From contig CALASV010000137.1 in the NCBI GenBank assembly GCA_937888895.1, forward strand, positions 1-15,127: 15,127 nt of DNA, given 5' to 3'. Shown one piece after another: positions 8,094 to 15,087 of the stretch (position 1 is the first letter of the stretch; every line of letters starts with the position of its first letter). The notes below the pieces were generated by a model, which saw only the letters and a program-made list of their open reading frames with translations, ran no database searches and was not told where the DNA came from. The position numbers and the translations under genes were made by a program. This stretch comes from an uncultured Clostridia bacterium (GTDB lineage Bacteria > Bacillota > Clostridia > Lachnospirales > Lachnospiraceae).

Positions 8094-9398
8094 TTAAAAT
8101 TTCAATACGCTAGAACTATCTTTCATAAATGTATCAAAATCTCCACTATATGGAAGTGATATACCAAGTTTCTTATATTCATTTTTTAACAATATATTCA
8201 AATCTTCTTCATTATTTGTTTTTTCTAATAATGAAATCATGGTATGATATTGTTCTGTTTCTTTCCTAAAACTTTCAAAATCAATTTGTTCCAATTTAGA
8301 TAAATACAATGACAATTCTTCATTAATTCTAATATAAGCATCTAATTGCTTTTGAAGCGAAAAACTAATTCCTAATCGAATACATACTTCCCTAAATACT
8401 AAAGATAATAATCGATACCATGCAATCATATTAAATCTTAAAAAGAAATGAACTATATTTCCACTAGAGCGAATAATAGCATCTGCCCCATCCATTAAAC
8501 ATAACATTCCATCACCAATCAATAACATCACTCTAAGGTCATCCTGTTTTTTTGTAGGAATACATTTACTAATAGGTTTTTTATAACAAAAATATTGCCT
8601 TATAGCCCAAGCTAACTTAATTGACAAATCACATAACACTACTGGAATGGCCATTGTAAGACCAAATCTTGCATCATATCCTTCTTGAAATACTTTTGTT
8701 GCCACTACTGACAATGTATTTCTATGTTGTCCAACAGGCAAACTTCCAAATTCGCACAATTGAAACAATTCATAAAATGGAATAACAATACCACTACCAC
8801 GCCCTGCTGCACCAGAACTTCCAGCAATATCTGACATAATATGTCCAAACCAATTCGCAATACCACAAAACAATTTTGAAATAAAGTCATGTCCTTGCAA
8901 TTCATAAGTATCTGTTTTTACTGTAATCAACTGACCACCACTAAAAAAAGAAGAAGTAGAAGTAAATTGATTTAATATGGAAAAAAATAAACCTATCATA
9001 TCAGGAGCATGAGATAATGACTTCATATGATGATTTTTTGCAGACAGTCGAAATAGTCCACCTACATCTACAGAACTTCTTTGGTCATAATTGACAGGAA
9101 ACTTTTTTTCTAAAAAATTTATTGCACTTTTTACATTATGCTCATTCCCAATTTTAGGAGACCATCCACAGGTCTTCGCAAATACCATTACTACATTATC
9201 TATTTGTGCATCCGTCCAACATAAAAGTTTACTATCCTTCGGTGCACCTACAAGAAAAACATCTACAATGCCTGCAATTGCACCACAACCAGTAGCAATT
9301 AAATAGTCATACTTATCACATTTGTCATGATAAAATAATGCTTTCGAATTTTTATCATCATATACGGTTCTTATATTAACATCATTCATCGTTTTCAT
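8094..9398 (-). CDS. Polytopic membrane protein with buried His/Asp motifs, possible metal-dependent hydrolase
   Basis: A 434-residue protein with no characterised function known to me; similar proteins recur beside Gly/Ala-rich proteins like the one encoded next. Hydrophobic segments are at about 33-51, 134-150, 172-190, 245-272 and 315-345, and a charged helical tail begins near 350. Polar residues cluster in three places: D46 in GAIAGIVDVF, the stretch KNHHMKSLSHAPD (121-133), and NWFGHIMSD (182-190) leading to GSGIVIPFYE (201-210). This order recalls YdjM/DUF457 membrane metal hydrolases (Asp, then a His-rich motif, then HxxxD followed by G...PF). That likeness is my inference, not an established match. 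ATG at 9398 directly abuts the TAG of the preceding gene, and only a weak GGA lies upstream, so translation is probably coupled. ATG at 9389 is an alternative. Confidence 0.85.
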   Translation of the reverse strand: MKTMNDVNIRTVYDDKNSKALFYHDKCDKYDYLIATGCGAIAGIVDVFLVGAPKDSKLLCWTDAQIDNVVMVFAKTCGWSPKIGNEHNVKSAINFLEKKFPVNYDQRSSVDVGGLFRLSAKNHHMKSLSHAPDMIGLFFSILNQFTSTSSFFSGGQLITVKTDTYELQGHDFISKLFCGIANWFGHIMSDIAGSSGAAGRGSGIVIPFYELFQLCEFGSLPVGQHRNTLSVVATKVFQEGYDARFGLTMAIPVVLCDLSIKLAWAIRQYFCYKKPISKCIPTKKQDDLRVMLLIGDGMLCLMDGADAIIRSSGNIVHFFLRFNMIAWYRLLSLVFREVCIRLGISFSLQKQLDAYIRINEELSLYLSKLEQIDFESFRKETEQYHTMISLLEKTNNEEDLNILLKNEYKKLGISLPYSGDFDTFMKDSSSVLKF

Positions 9399-10145
9399 CT
9401 AATTTATAAATTCCACCTCTACTTCTAATCCATCTACTTCCATATTCCAAGATTCTATTAAACTAACAATCATACTTTCTGCTGCCGCAAGTGCAGAATC
9501 ATAATATAATATATTTGATATGAATGTTTTTTCCATTAATGCATAAGCCTCTTTTAATTGTTTTTCTGCAATCTCTTCCCCAACAGCTATACTATCATTA
9601 AATATATTATTTTTAAATAAAAGCTTTTCTATTTCTTTATATATAATACTTAAGTGGGTCAACTCTGGTTCTGGAACTCTTGCAAGAACATAGTTCCTTT
9701 CATTGTCAATAATAAATTCAGATGCTTTTAAATCAACTGTAAATATGCCTTTTCCAGGTACTTTCAGCCACGATACAACATTTGCTTCATTTTGTTTTTC
9801 ATCCCATATAATATATTGTACATCATACGCTTCTAAAACTTCTAATTTCGCCTCTTCTCTAAATGTCCCAATACTAATGGAAACATCATTACTAACATGA
9901 TATTTTTCTTCTTCTGCTACATACATTTTCTCATACCAATCTTGTTTTGTTTTAGTAATCGTTTCTGTTTTTGTTGTTTGATAACTATTTATTGCTGCTT
10001 CCACTCCCTTTGTAATAAAATTATTAATAGCAAACACCATACCTACTACTATAACAATGATAGTTATTACTCCAATAATTTCTATTTTTGTCCATTTTTT
10101 CTTATTTCTGAAAAATTCTATTAAATTCATTCCTATTTTTTTCAA
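9399..10145 (-). CDS. DUF4230-like protein with N-terminal membrane anchor
   Basis: A 248-residue protein with one membrane helix (about 21-43) after a basic N-terminus, so the bulk should lie outside the cytoplasm. The region 95-170 contains LEVLEAYDVQYIIWDE, VSWLKVPGKGIFTVDL and NYVLARVPEPEL, a pattern I associate with DUF4230. The C-terminal half is helical and ends in a beta-like stretch VEVEFIN. The family has no defined biochemical role. A TTG start at 10145 is chosen because AGGGGTG lies 8 bases upstream; the ATG at 10130 has its AGGA directly adjacent and is less convincing. It follows its paralogue by 22 bases and its stop codon touches the next start, so it belongs to the same operon. 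Confidence 0.8.
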   Translation of the reverse strand: MKKIGMNLIEFFRNKKKWTKIEIIGVITIIVIVVGMVFAINNFITKGVEAAINSYQTTKTETITKTKQDWYEKMYVAEEEKYHVSNDVSISIGTFREEAKLEVLEAYDVQYIIWDEKQNEANVVSWLKVPGKGIFTVDLKASEFIIDNERNYVLARVPEPELTHLSIIYKEIEKLLFKNNIFNDSIAVGEEIAEKQLKEAYALMEKTFISNILYYDSALAAAESMIVSLIESWNMEVDGLEVEVEFIN

Positions 10146-10167
10146 TTCCCGTTCACCCCTACTTACT

Positions 10168-10836
10168 CTATTTAAATATAATTTCTATTTGTATTGCATT
10201 ACCACAAATACTACTCAACAACCTTTCCAATTGTTTTTTAGCAGAAGCTTTTGCCATAGTCATTAAAGTTTCATTTTTAGCTAATTCTGCTTCCCGATTA
10301 TCAGAAATTTGTTGCATAGAATTTAAATATGCATCAAAGCCATCTTCTGCATTCCCACTAAAATGACCTTTTTGCCACTCTGCTATTTGCATAGACTCTC
10401 TTGGGTCATCATGACATTCAATATCAATTTTAGGAACTGTTACATATAGTTTATCATCAATTTTATCTACCAGCAAATTACTTAAATCAACCGAAAAAAC
10501 AGCATCTGATTTTATCAAATATAAAGCTGCATATTTCTCTCCCAATGTATGAAAATTATCCAAACTCACACTAGCAACCAATACTTCTAATTTTGCAACT
10601 TCTTTCATTTTTTCTTGAACTACAATCACGGTATCTTTTGCACTAAGTCCTTCTTCTTTTCCATCTTCTTTTCCTTGAGGAATTTCAGCAGAAAGTGCTT
10701 CTGTATATCCTTTTACTACTCCTACTTTTTCTCCTATTCCTGTTCCAATTTCTGTTCCTAATTCTTTCGCTCTATTTGTACATCCACTAAAACATATACA
10801 AAGCAAGATTACTAAAAATATAAAATTCTTTTTCAT
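10168..10836 (-). CDS. DUF4230-like lipoprotein
   Basis: A 222-residue lipoprotein. Residues 1-18 form a signal peptide with lipobox FSGC, making Cys19 the lipidation site. A Gly-rich segment with regularly spaced Gly (about 26-60) precedes the domain. The section LEVLVASVSLDNFHTLGEKY, FSVDLSNLLVD, LYVTVPKIDIE parallels the neighbouring 248-residue protein, and the C-terminus ends in a similar helix and strand (IQIEIIF). The two therefore look like tandem paralogues with different membrane anchors. ATG at 10836 begins 4 bases after the stop of the 791-residue lipoprotein gene, and AGGGG is 10-11 bases upstream within that gene's end. An in-frame TTG at 10860 would overlap the preceding gene and is less likely. 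Function unknown. Confidence 0.8.
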   Translation of the reverse strand: MKKNFIFLVILLCICFSGCTNRAKELGTEIGTGIGEKVGVVKGYTEALSAEIPQGKEDGKEEGLSAKDTVIVVQEKMKEVAKLEVLVASVSLDNFHTLGEKYAALYLIKSDAVFSVDLSNLLVDKIDDKLYVTVPKIDIECHDDPRESMQIAEWQKGHFSGNAEDGFDAYLNSMQQISDNREAELAKNETLMTMAKASAKKQLERLLSSICGNAIQIEIIFK

Positions 10837-10840
10837 TCTT

Positions 10841-13216
10841 TTATTTCCCCTTTTTTTCAACTGGAATAACTTGAATATCTTCTTTTGTTACTGTTTTCCT
10901 TGTTCTGTCCAATTCTGTACTAACAGGTATTTCCCAAGTTTTTCTTTTTTCACTATCTCCACCAGGAGCTATCGCAGTTACAATATCAATACCCTTAATT
11001 TTATAATCTGGTTCTTTCACTTCGTATCTTACTTGAAGTTTATCTTCCTCTCTTAAAAAGCGAATCGAAGTCATTGTAATCTCTTCTTTTTTATTTACAA
11101 TATAAGTAACCTTTCCTACTCCATAAGGGTCAGCAGTATCTAATGTTACTCTTATTAATTTTTTTACAGGATACTCTTTTACTATCTTTTCTACATCCAA
11201 TTTAGAAAATTTCATTTCTTTACTTGGAGATTCTGTACCTTCTACTCCTTTTATGTAATAATTATTATTTTTTATAATAACCTTTACACTAACTTTTCTA
11301 AAATCTTCTAACACTTCTCCATCTTTTAAAATATGTTTATCTCCATCCATAAGTTTTACTTGAATAAAAGCACCTTCTTGGGTATGTTCTCTATATTTTA
11401 CTACATCAACCATACTAATTTTTACTACAATTTCATTACAAAAACTATCTCCTTGTATTGCTGAAATAGCTTCTTTCAAACTAGCAGTTGTTACATAGCG
11501 AATATCTTCACACTTACCATCTTTTATAATCTCTAATCTTAATGCCTTATTTGTATAATATTGAATACCACTCGCACTAATTACAACATCCTTTTCTGCA
11601 TTAAAATCACCATCATATAAAATTTCTTCTTTCTTTTTTCCTGTATTTGTATACCCTTTATTATTTACAAGAACATTCTTATCTTGTGTAACATAAAATG
11701 TAATATTATGGTCTAATTCTTCTAGTACAACTTTTAATTTTGCTTTCCATACAATACTTTCATCTACATTATCTTTAATAACAAATCTTACTTTTGATAC
11801 TTCCTGATAAGAAAATACATATCGCAATACTTTAGATGAATCATCTATATTAATATTTTTTTTATCATTGATAATCAATTGTACTTTACATTCTTCCAAA
11901 AGATTTTCATTCACACTAATAATTAAATTTTCTTTTTCATTTAATACAACTTTTGCTCCATTTTGAAGGTCTTCATAACTATATGTTTTATCCCCTGTTC
12001 GTAATGTTAAAATAGATTCCTTTTCCCCTTTATCCGACAATTTTGCTAATAAACCTTCTAACTTTTCTTTTACAGTTACTTTATCTATTTCTATTTTTAT
12101 ATTCTTTTCATTCCATTTATTTACATCTACATACAACTTCTGCTCTTTTGTTTCTGGAATCGTAAATGTAAATTGCTCTGTAGCTTCCAAAACAGATACA
12201 TCTGTCGAAGAAACCTTATGCTTTTGTTTTGTTACAATTTTCACTACTGCCCCACATTTTAACTTTTCTATTGGTAATTTTTTTTCCGTTACATCTATAT
12301 CCTGTTTTTCTCCATCCACGAAAATTTCTTTCACTCCATTTACTTCATTATCAACATAGACTGTAATATATGGTTGAAGTTGTACCGAATAACTTTCCAC
12401 TTGCTCATCTGCATTTGCTTTTTTAAATATGACTTCTCCGTCTGTATTACCAGAATCCTTTGGAAAATAACATTGTGGCTCTGATGAAATATAATAATAC
12501 TTATCCTTATCATATTCATATCTTACTTCATAAGAAACAATCGAACTGATTTCTTTTTCTTCTTCATAAAAAGCTTCATTATTTATTATCCATTTTCCAG
12601 ACAACTCTACTTTCTTTCCTTTTTCATTTAATATATAATCTTGAAAAGAAAGTGAACGGTTTTTATACTCTCCTACAGGTATAATACTAAGTTCTGTACC
12701 TTTATACTCTTTTGGTATTTGACAAACCATTGTTTCTGTATTATCAGCCCAATTTACCTTAATTTTCTCTCCATTCTCATCATACTCATATACACGATAT
12801 TCTGAAAAAGTATACATATTGCTGTACACACTATTACTATTTATAATAGAAGCATAAATACTATCCTCTGGAGAAAGATAACAATTATCTGTATCAATTA
12901 AATTTATTAACTCTGCATCACTATAATAAGAAATCTTTAAAAATGGGTTATTTGCAAATGTAACATGAATTGGAGCTGTTGGAACAATAGGTTCTGTCAC
13001 TGTTTCCACTTCTTCCTCTTTTAAGTTAACATCCTCTACTATTGTAGGATTCTCCTCATATTCTTTATAATCAGTATCATTTACTTCTAAGTCTTGTATC
13101 ATTCTTTCTGTTATCTTATCTTTCGTATAATCTTCTATGTTACTACAACCACTAAAAGTTGCTAAACCAATACACAAACTTATTCCTAGAATAATTTTCC
13201 TACCTCTTTTTAACAT
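10841..13216 (-). CDS. Large secreted lipoprotein, probably built of beta-rich repeats
   Basis: A 791-residue protein that I do not recognise as a named family. Residues 1-23 form a signal peptide with lipobox FSGC, so Cys24 is the anchor. An acidic, flexible-looking linker follows (about 26-80, many Glu and Asp). The rest consists of alternating short hydrophobic strands and Lys/Glu-rich turns, suggesting several consecutive beta-sandwich or Ig-like modules. A section near the C-terminus (about 695-750) reads LIRVTLDTADPYGVGKVTYI, a motif I have seen in large uncharacterised clostridial surface proteins. No catalytic motif is evident. ATG at 13216 has GGAG 9 bases upstream. It follows the WYL regulator by 60 bases and precedes the DUF4230-like lipoprotein by 4. 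A role as an extracellular sensor or scaffold is possible but unproven. Confidence 0.85.
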   Translation of the reverse strand: MLKRGRKIILGISLCIGLATFSGCSNIEDYTKDKITERMIQDLEVNDTDYKEYEENPTIVEDVNLKEEEVETVTEPIVPTAPIHVTFANNPFLKISYYSDAELINLIDTDNCYLSPEDSIYASIINSNSVYSNMYTFSEYRVYEYDENGEKIKVNWADNTETMVCQIPKEYKGTELSIIPVGEYKNRSLSFQDYILNEKGKKVELSGKWIINNEAFYEEEKEISSIVSYEVRYEYDKDKYYYISSEPQCYFPKDSGNTDGEVIFKKANADEQVESYSVQLQPYITVYVDNEVNGVKEIFVDGEKQDIDVTEKKLPIEKLKCGAVVKIVTKQKHKVSSTDVSVLEATEQFTFTIPETKEQKLYVDVNKWNEKNIKIEIDKVTVKEKLEGLLAKLSDKGEKESILTLRTGDKTYSYEDLQNGAKVVLNEKENLIISVNENLLEECKVQLIINDKKNINIDDSSKVLRYVFSYQEVSKVRFVIKDNVDESIVWKAKLKVVLEELDHNITFYVTQDKNVLVNNKGYTNTGKKKEEILYDGDFNAEKDVVISASGIQYYTNKALRLEIIKDGKCEDIRYVTTASLKEAISAIQGDSFCNEIVVKISMVDVVKYREHTQEGAFIQVKLMDGDKHILKDGEVLEDFRKVSVKVIIKNNNYYIKGVEGTESPSKEMKFSKLDVEKIVKEYPVKKLIRVTLDTADPYGVGKVTYIVNKKEEITMTSIRFLREEDKLQVRYEVKEPDYKIKGIDIVTAIAPGGDSEKRKTWEIPVSTELDRTRKTVTKEDIQVIPVEKKGK

Positions 13217-13244
13217 TTGTATGTTCTCCTTTTTAATAAAAAAT

Positions 13245-13259
13245 CTTTTGGTTTTTTAC
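13245..13259. repeat. Short inverted repeat before the large lipoprotein gene
   Basis: Five-base arms TTGGT and ACCAA around AAAAA, followed on the minus strand by a few bases and a T run (ATTTTTTATT). It lies in the 60-base gap between the WYL regulator and the large lipoprotein gene. It could act as a weak attenuator or mRNA processing site, but the stem is short. A TATAAT (13265-13270) just upstream lacks a convincing -35 element. Confidence 0.25.
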
Positions 13260-13276
13260 CAATTATTATAATTACT

Positions 13277-14314
13277 CTATAAATTGTCCTCATAACATTG
13301 TAACATTCGTATTAAATCTTCTTTCATTCGATTCCGATATTTTTCTGGTCTTAAAATTTCTACTCGTTCTCCTTGCATTTTTAACCACATTAAAATACCT
13401 TGTCCATACACCTCTGCTTCGATAATACATCCTTTTTCATCTTCTGAAATTACTCGTGCTGTTGGTAGACGGTCTAAAATATACTCTTTACTTGCTCCTG
13501 TATATCGAAACTGCAATTTTATTAAACTTCCAGCATACATAAACTGTGTTCTTTTTCTAAATTCTCCTTCTTCAAATCGGTCTGCATATACTACAGGTAG
13601 TTTTTCTTTCATTATACGATATGAAGTAATACGGTCTATTCTAAAAATAGCTGGATATTGATATTTATGTACATATTTTCCATTTTCTTCTTTTTCGATA
13701 ATAAATGCATTCAAATAAAAGTAATAATCAGAAAATAGTATAGCTACTGGTTGAACAATTCTAGTAATTTTTTCTCTTGTCCATGCTTGTTTTTCATACA
13801 CTATTTCTAACAAATTACATTCTCGAATTTCTTCTCCTATTTCCCATAATTTATCTTGCTGTATAAAAGAATTAGAAGATAATTCTATATAATGAAATTT
13901 TTCATTAGAAATCAGTGTTTGCACTAAATTCTTATTCTTTCTTGGCACACACCCTTCTACTAACTTACTTAAAATTTCATCCATTTCCTGTTTTTTAAAT
14001 GCACGACTTGCTAAAAGAATCTTACTTACTGCAAGAATTTCACTATTTGTCATAGAAGAACTTTTTATGCCTTTCATAATATAAATTTTTTTTGACCTAT
14101 CACTTTCAACTGTTCTATTATCTGTACTATCTGATGTTTTACATTCTGAAAGAAATGCTCTTATATCATCAATATCTCGTTGTATCGTTCGTTCATTTAC
14201 ATGAAATCGGTCTGCTTCTTCTTTTTTATTAATTGCCTTTCCTTCACATAAACGATTATAAATGCTCAAAATTCTAGCATTTTTACTTTCTTTCAACTTC
14301 TGATTATTTTCCAT
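13277..14314 (-). CDS. HTH-WYL-WCX transcriptional regulator
   Basis: A 345-residue DNA-binding regulator of the WYL class. A DeoR-like winged HTH is at about 13-56 (with VNERTIQRDIDDIRAFL), a linker and helical region follow, then a WYL domain (about 165-232) and a WCX-type dimerisation segment at the end (GILMWLKMQGERVEILRP, 306-323). The signature tripeptide is diverged: the site reads DYYFYLNAF (197-205) instead of WYL. WYL proteins generally sense a nucleic acid or small-molecule ligand, and several control phage-defence or DNA-damage genes (BrxR, CapW, DriD, PafBC). ATG at 14314 has AGGG 10 bases upstream. It sits between an 80-residue HTH paralogue and the envelope genes, which makes control of this cluster its most likely role. 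Confidence 0.9.
   Translation of the reverse strand: MENNQKLKESKNARILSIYNRLCEGKAINKKEEADRFHVNERTIQRDIDDIRAFLSECKTSDSTDNRTVESDRSKKIYIMKGIKSSSMTNSEILAVSKILLASRAFKKQEMDEILSKLVEGCVPRKNKNLVQTLISNEKFHYIELSSNSFIQQDKLWEIGEEIRECNLLEIVYEKQAWTREKITRIVQPVAILFSDYYFYLNAFIIEKEENGKYVHKYQYPAIFRIDRITSYRIMKEKLPVVYADRFEEGEFRKRTQFMYAGSLIKLQFRYTGASKEYILDRLPTARVISEDEKGCIIEAEVYGQGILMWLKMQGERVEILRPEKYRNRMKEDLIRMLQCYEDNL
14144..14190. repeat. 47-bp direct repeat, copy in the WYL regulator
   Basis: Identical base for base to 14439-14485, 295 bases apart. It encodes the recognition-helix region (ERTIQRDIDDIRAFLSE) of the HTH, and the flanks are clearly more diverged. This points to recent duplication, gene conversion or strong selection on the DNA-contacting helix. 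Confidence 0.9.
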
Positions 14315-14354
14315 AAAATTCTATCCCTTTTTCCTATATCACTATTTATAATCT

Positions 14355-14597
14355 TTATTTCTTTATTTCTACCATAACAAATCCTTTTTTCTCATAACTA
14401 TATTCCACCTTTTTATTAGCACTACCATTTACTGTTTGTTCTGAAAGAAATGCTCTTATATCATCAATATCTCGTTGTATCGTTCTCTCATTTACGCCAA
14501 AACGAGTAGCTTCTTTCCATTTGTTGATTACTTTACCTTCACAAAGCTGTGTATAAATATGTAAAGTCCGAAAATTTTTAATAGATTTTAATTTCAT
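14355..14597 (-). CDS. Stand-alone winged-HTH protein, truncated paralogue of the WYL regulator
   Basis: An 80-residue protein matching residues about 13-84 of the WYL regulator encoded 40 bases downstream. LCEGK and the stretch VNERTIQRDIDDIRAFLSE (18 plus residues) are identical, and the surrounding sequence is similar. It stops right at the linker, so it has a DNA-binding domain but no WYL sensor or WCX dimerisation part. No remnant of those domains follows. The intact ribosome site (AAGGA, 8 bases before ATG 14597) and clean reading frame suggest a real gene rather than decay. It could compete with, or form mixed complexes with, the full regulator at the same operators; this is inference. 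It is the first gene of the cluster behind the palindrome at 14659-14675. Confidence 0.75.
   Translation of the reverse strand: MKLKSIKNFRTLHIYTQLCEGKVINKWKEATRFGVNERTIQRDIDDIRAFLSEQTVNGSANKKVEYSYEKKGFVMVEIKK
14439..14485. repeat. 47-bp direct repeat, copy in the stand-alone HTH gene
   Basis: Second copy of the identical block at 14144-14190, within the recognition-helix coding region of the 80-residue HTH gene. Recombination between the copies would delete 295 bases and leave a single chimeric HTH-WYL gene. Confidence 0.9.
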
Positions 14598-14642
14598 AAC
14601 AAGTATCCTTTTTCTTATATGTAAAATTTTTGTTTTATTCTT

Positions 14643-14648
14643 ATTTTA
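14643..14648 (-). promoter_or_regulatory. Probable -10 element of the regulator/envelope gene cluster
   Basis: On the minus strand TAAAAT lies 45 bases upstream of the HTH start codon. No good -35 hexamer is found at 16-18 bases; that interval is instead occupied by the palindrome at 14659-14675. This would fit a promoter that depends on, or is blocked by, a regulator. Confidence 0.35.
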
Positions 14649-14658
14649 CACCATTGTT

Positions 14659-14675
14659 ATGACACATTCTGTCAT
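14659..14675. promoter_or_regulatory. Palindromic operator-like site
   Basis: ATGACACATTCTGTCAT has perfect 6-base arms (ATGACA and TGTCAT) around a 5-base centre. It lies between yajC's terminator and the first regulator gene, covering roughly -23 to -39 relative to the presumed -10 element. WYL regulators bind as dimers to inverted repeats, so autoregulation by the WYL protein or the HTH protein is plausible. Direct evidence is lacking. Confidence 0.45.
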
Positions 14676-14686
14676 TTACTAAAAAG
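14665..14686. repeat. Right copy of an imperfect direct repeat flanking the accessory cluster
   Basis: It starts CATTCTGTCATTTA and ends TAAAAAG. It matches 6823-6843 at 20 of 22 aligned columns and overlaps the right half of the palindrome at 14659-14675. It may be a remnant of the insertion of the cluster, a second regulator site, or chance. Confidence 0.4.
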
Positions 14687-14696
14687 ATTCGGTTAA

Positions 14697-14739
14697 AAAA
14701 CCGTTTTATTCTATCCCCACGATAAAACAAAACGGTTTT
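14697..14739 (-). terminator. Intrinsic terminator after yajC
   Basis: On the minus strand the 11-base arms AAAACCGTTTT and AAAACGGTTTT are complementary. The stem continues through TTTTATC/GATAGAA around a GTGGG-type loop and is followed by a run of six T. It begins 12 bases after the yajC stop codon and isolates yajC from the regulator genes downstream. Confidence 0.8.
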
Positions 14740-14751
14740 CTTACACTCTTA

Positions 14752-15087
14752 TTATTCCTTTATTGGCTTTTCTACTTCTATAATGGATGTTTTTCTCATT
14801 GGAATACGGCAATTCTTATTATTACCAAATTCTACAATAACAACATCATTGTCTACAGTATCAATAATAACACCATAAAATCCACTGGTTGTTAACACAC
14901 TATCACCTAATTCAAGAGAACTCATCAATTCATCTTGTTTCTTCTGTTGTTTCTTCTGTGGACGGATAATCATAAAATAAATGAGTACACCAAAAAACAG
15001 AATATAAAACACCATACTAATAATCATACCACTTGGACTTGCTGTTGCTGTTGTTGCATCTGTTAAAACAGTTGATAAAAAATTCAT
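14752..15087 (-). CDS. yajC: YajC, Sec translocase accessory subunit
   Basis: A 111-residue single-pass membrane protein. A hydrophobic helix at about 21-40 is followed by the hallmark IRPQKKQQKK (41-50) and the SH3-like strand region GDSVLTTSGFYGVI (61-74). Length is typical. YajC associates with SecDF and YidC at the SecYEG channel in E. coli; it is non-essential and its exact role is unsettled. ATG at 15087 has AAGGA 6 bases upstream. In many bacteria secD and secF follow yajC; here a terminator follows directly, then unrelated regulator genes. A TATAAT at 15120-15125 on the minus strand could be its -10 element, but the -35 region lies outside the window. Confidence 0.95.
   Translation of the reverse strand: MNFLSTVLTDATTATASPSGMIISMVFYILFFGVLIYFMIIRPQKKQQKKQDELMSSLELGDSVLTTSGFYGVIIDTVDNDVVIVEFGNNKNCRIPMRKTSIIEVEKPIKE

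Noticed and set aside
14355..14597. HTH gene as a decayed pseudogene
   Set aside because: The frame is clean, the start and ribosome site are intact, and no remnants of a WYL domain follow; a functional short protein is the simpler reading.
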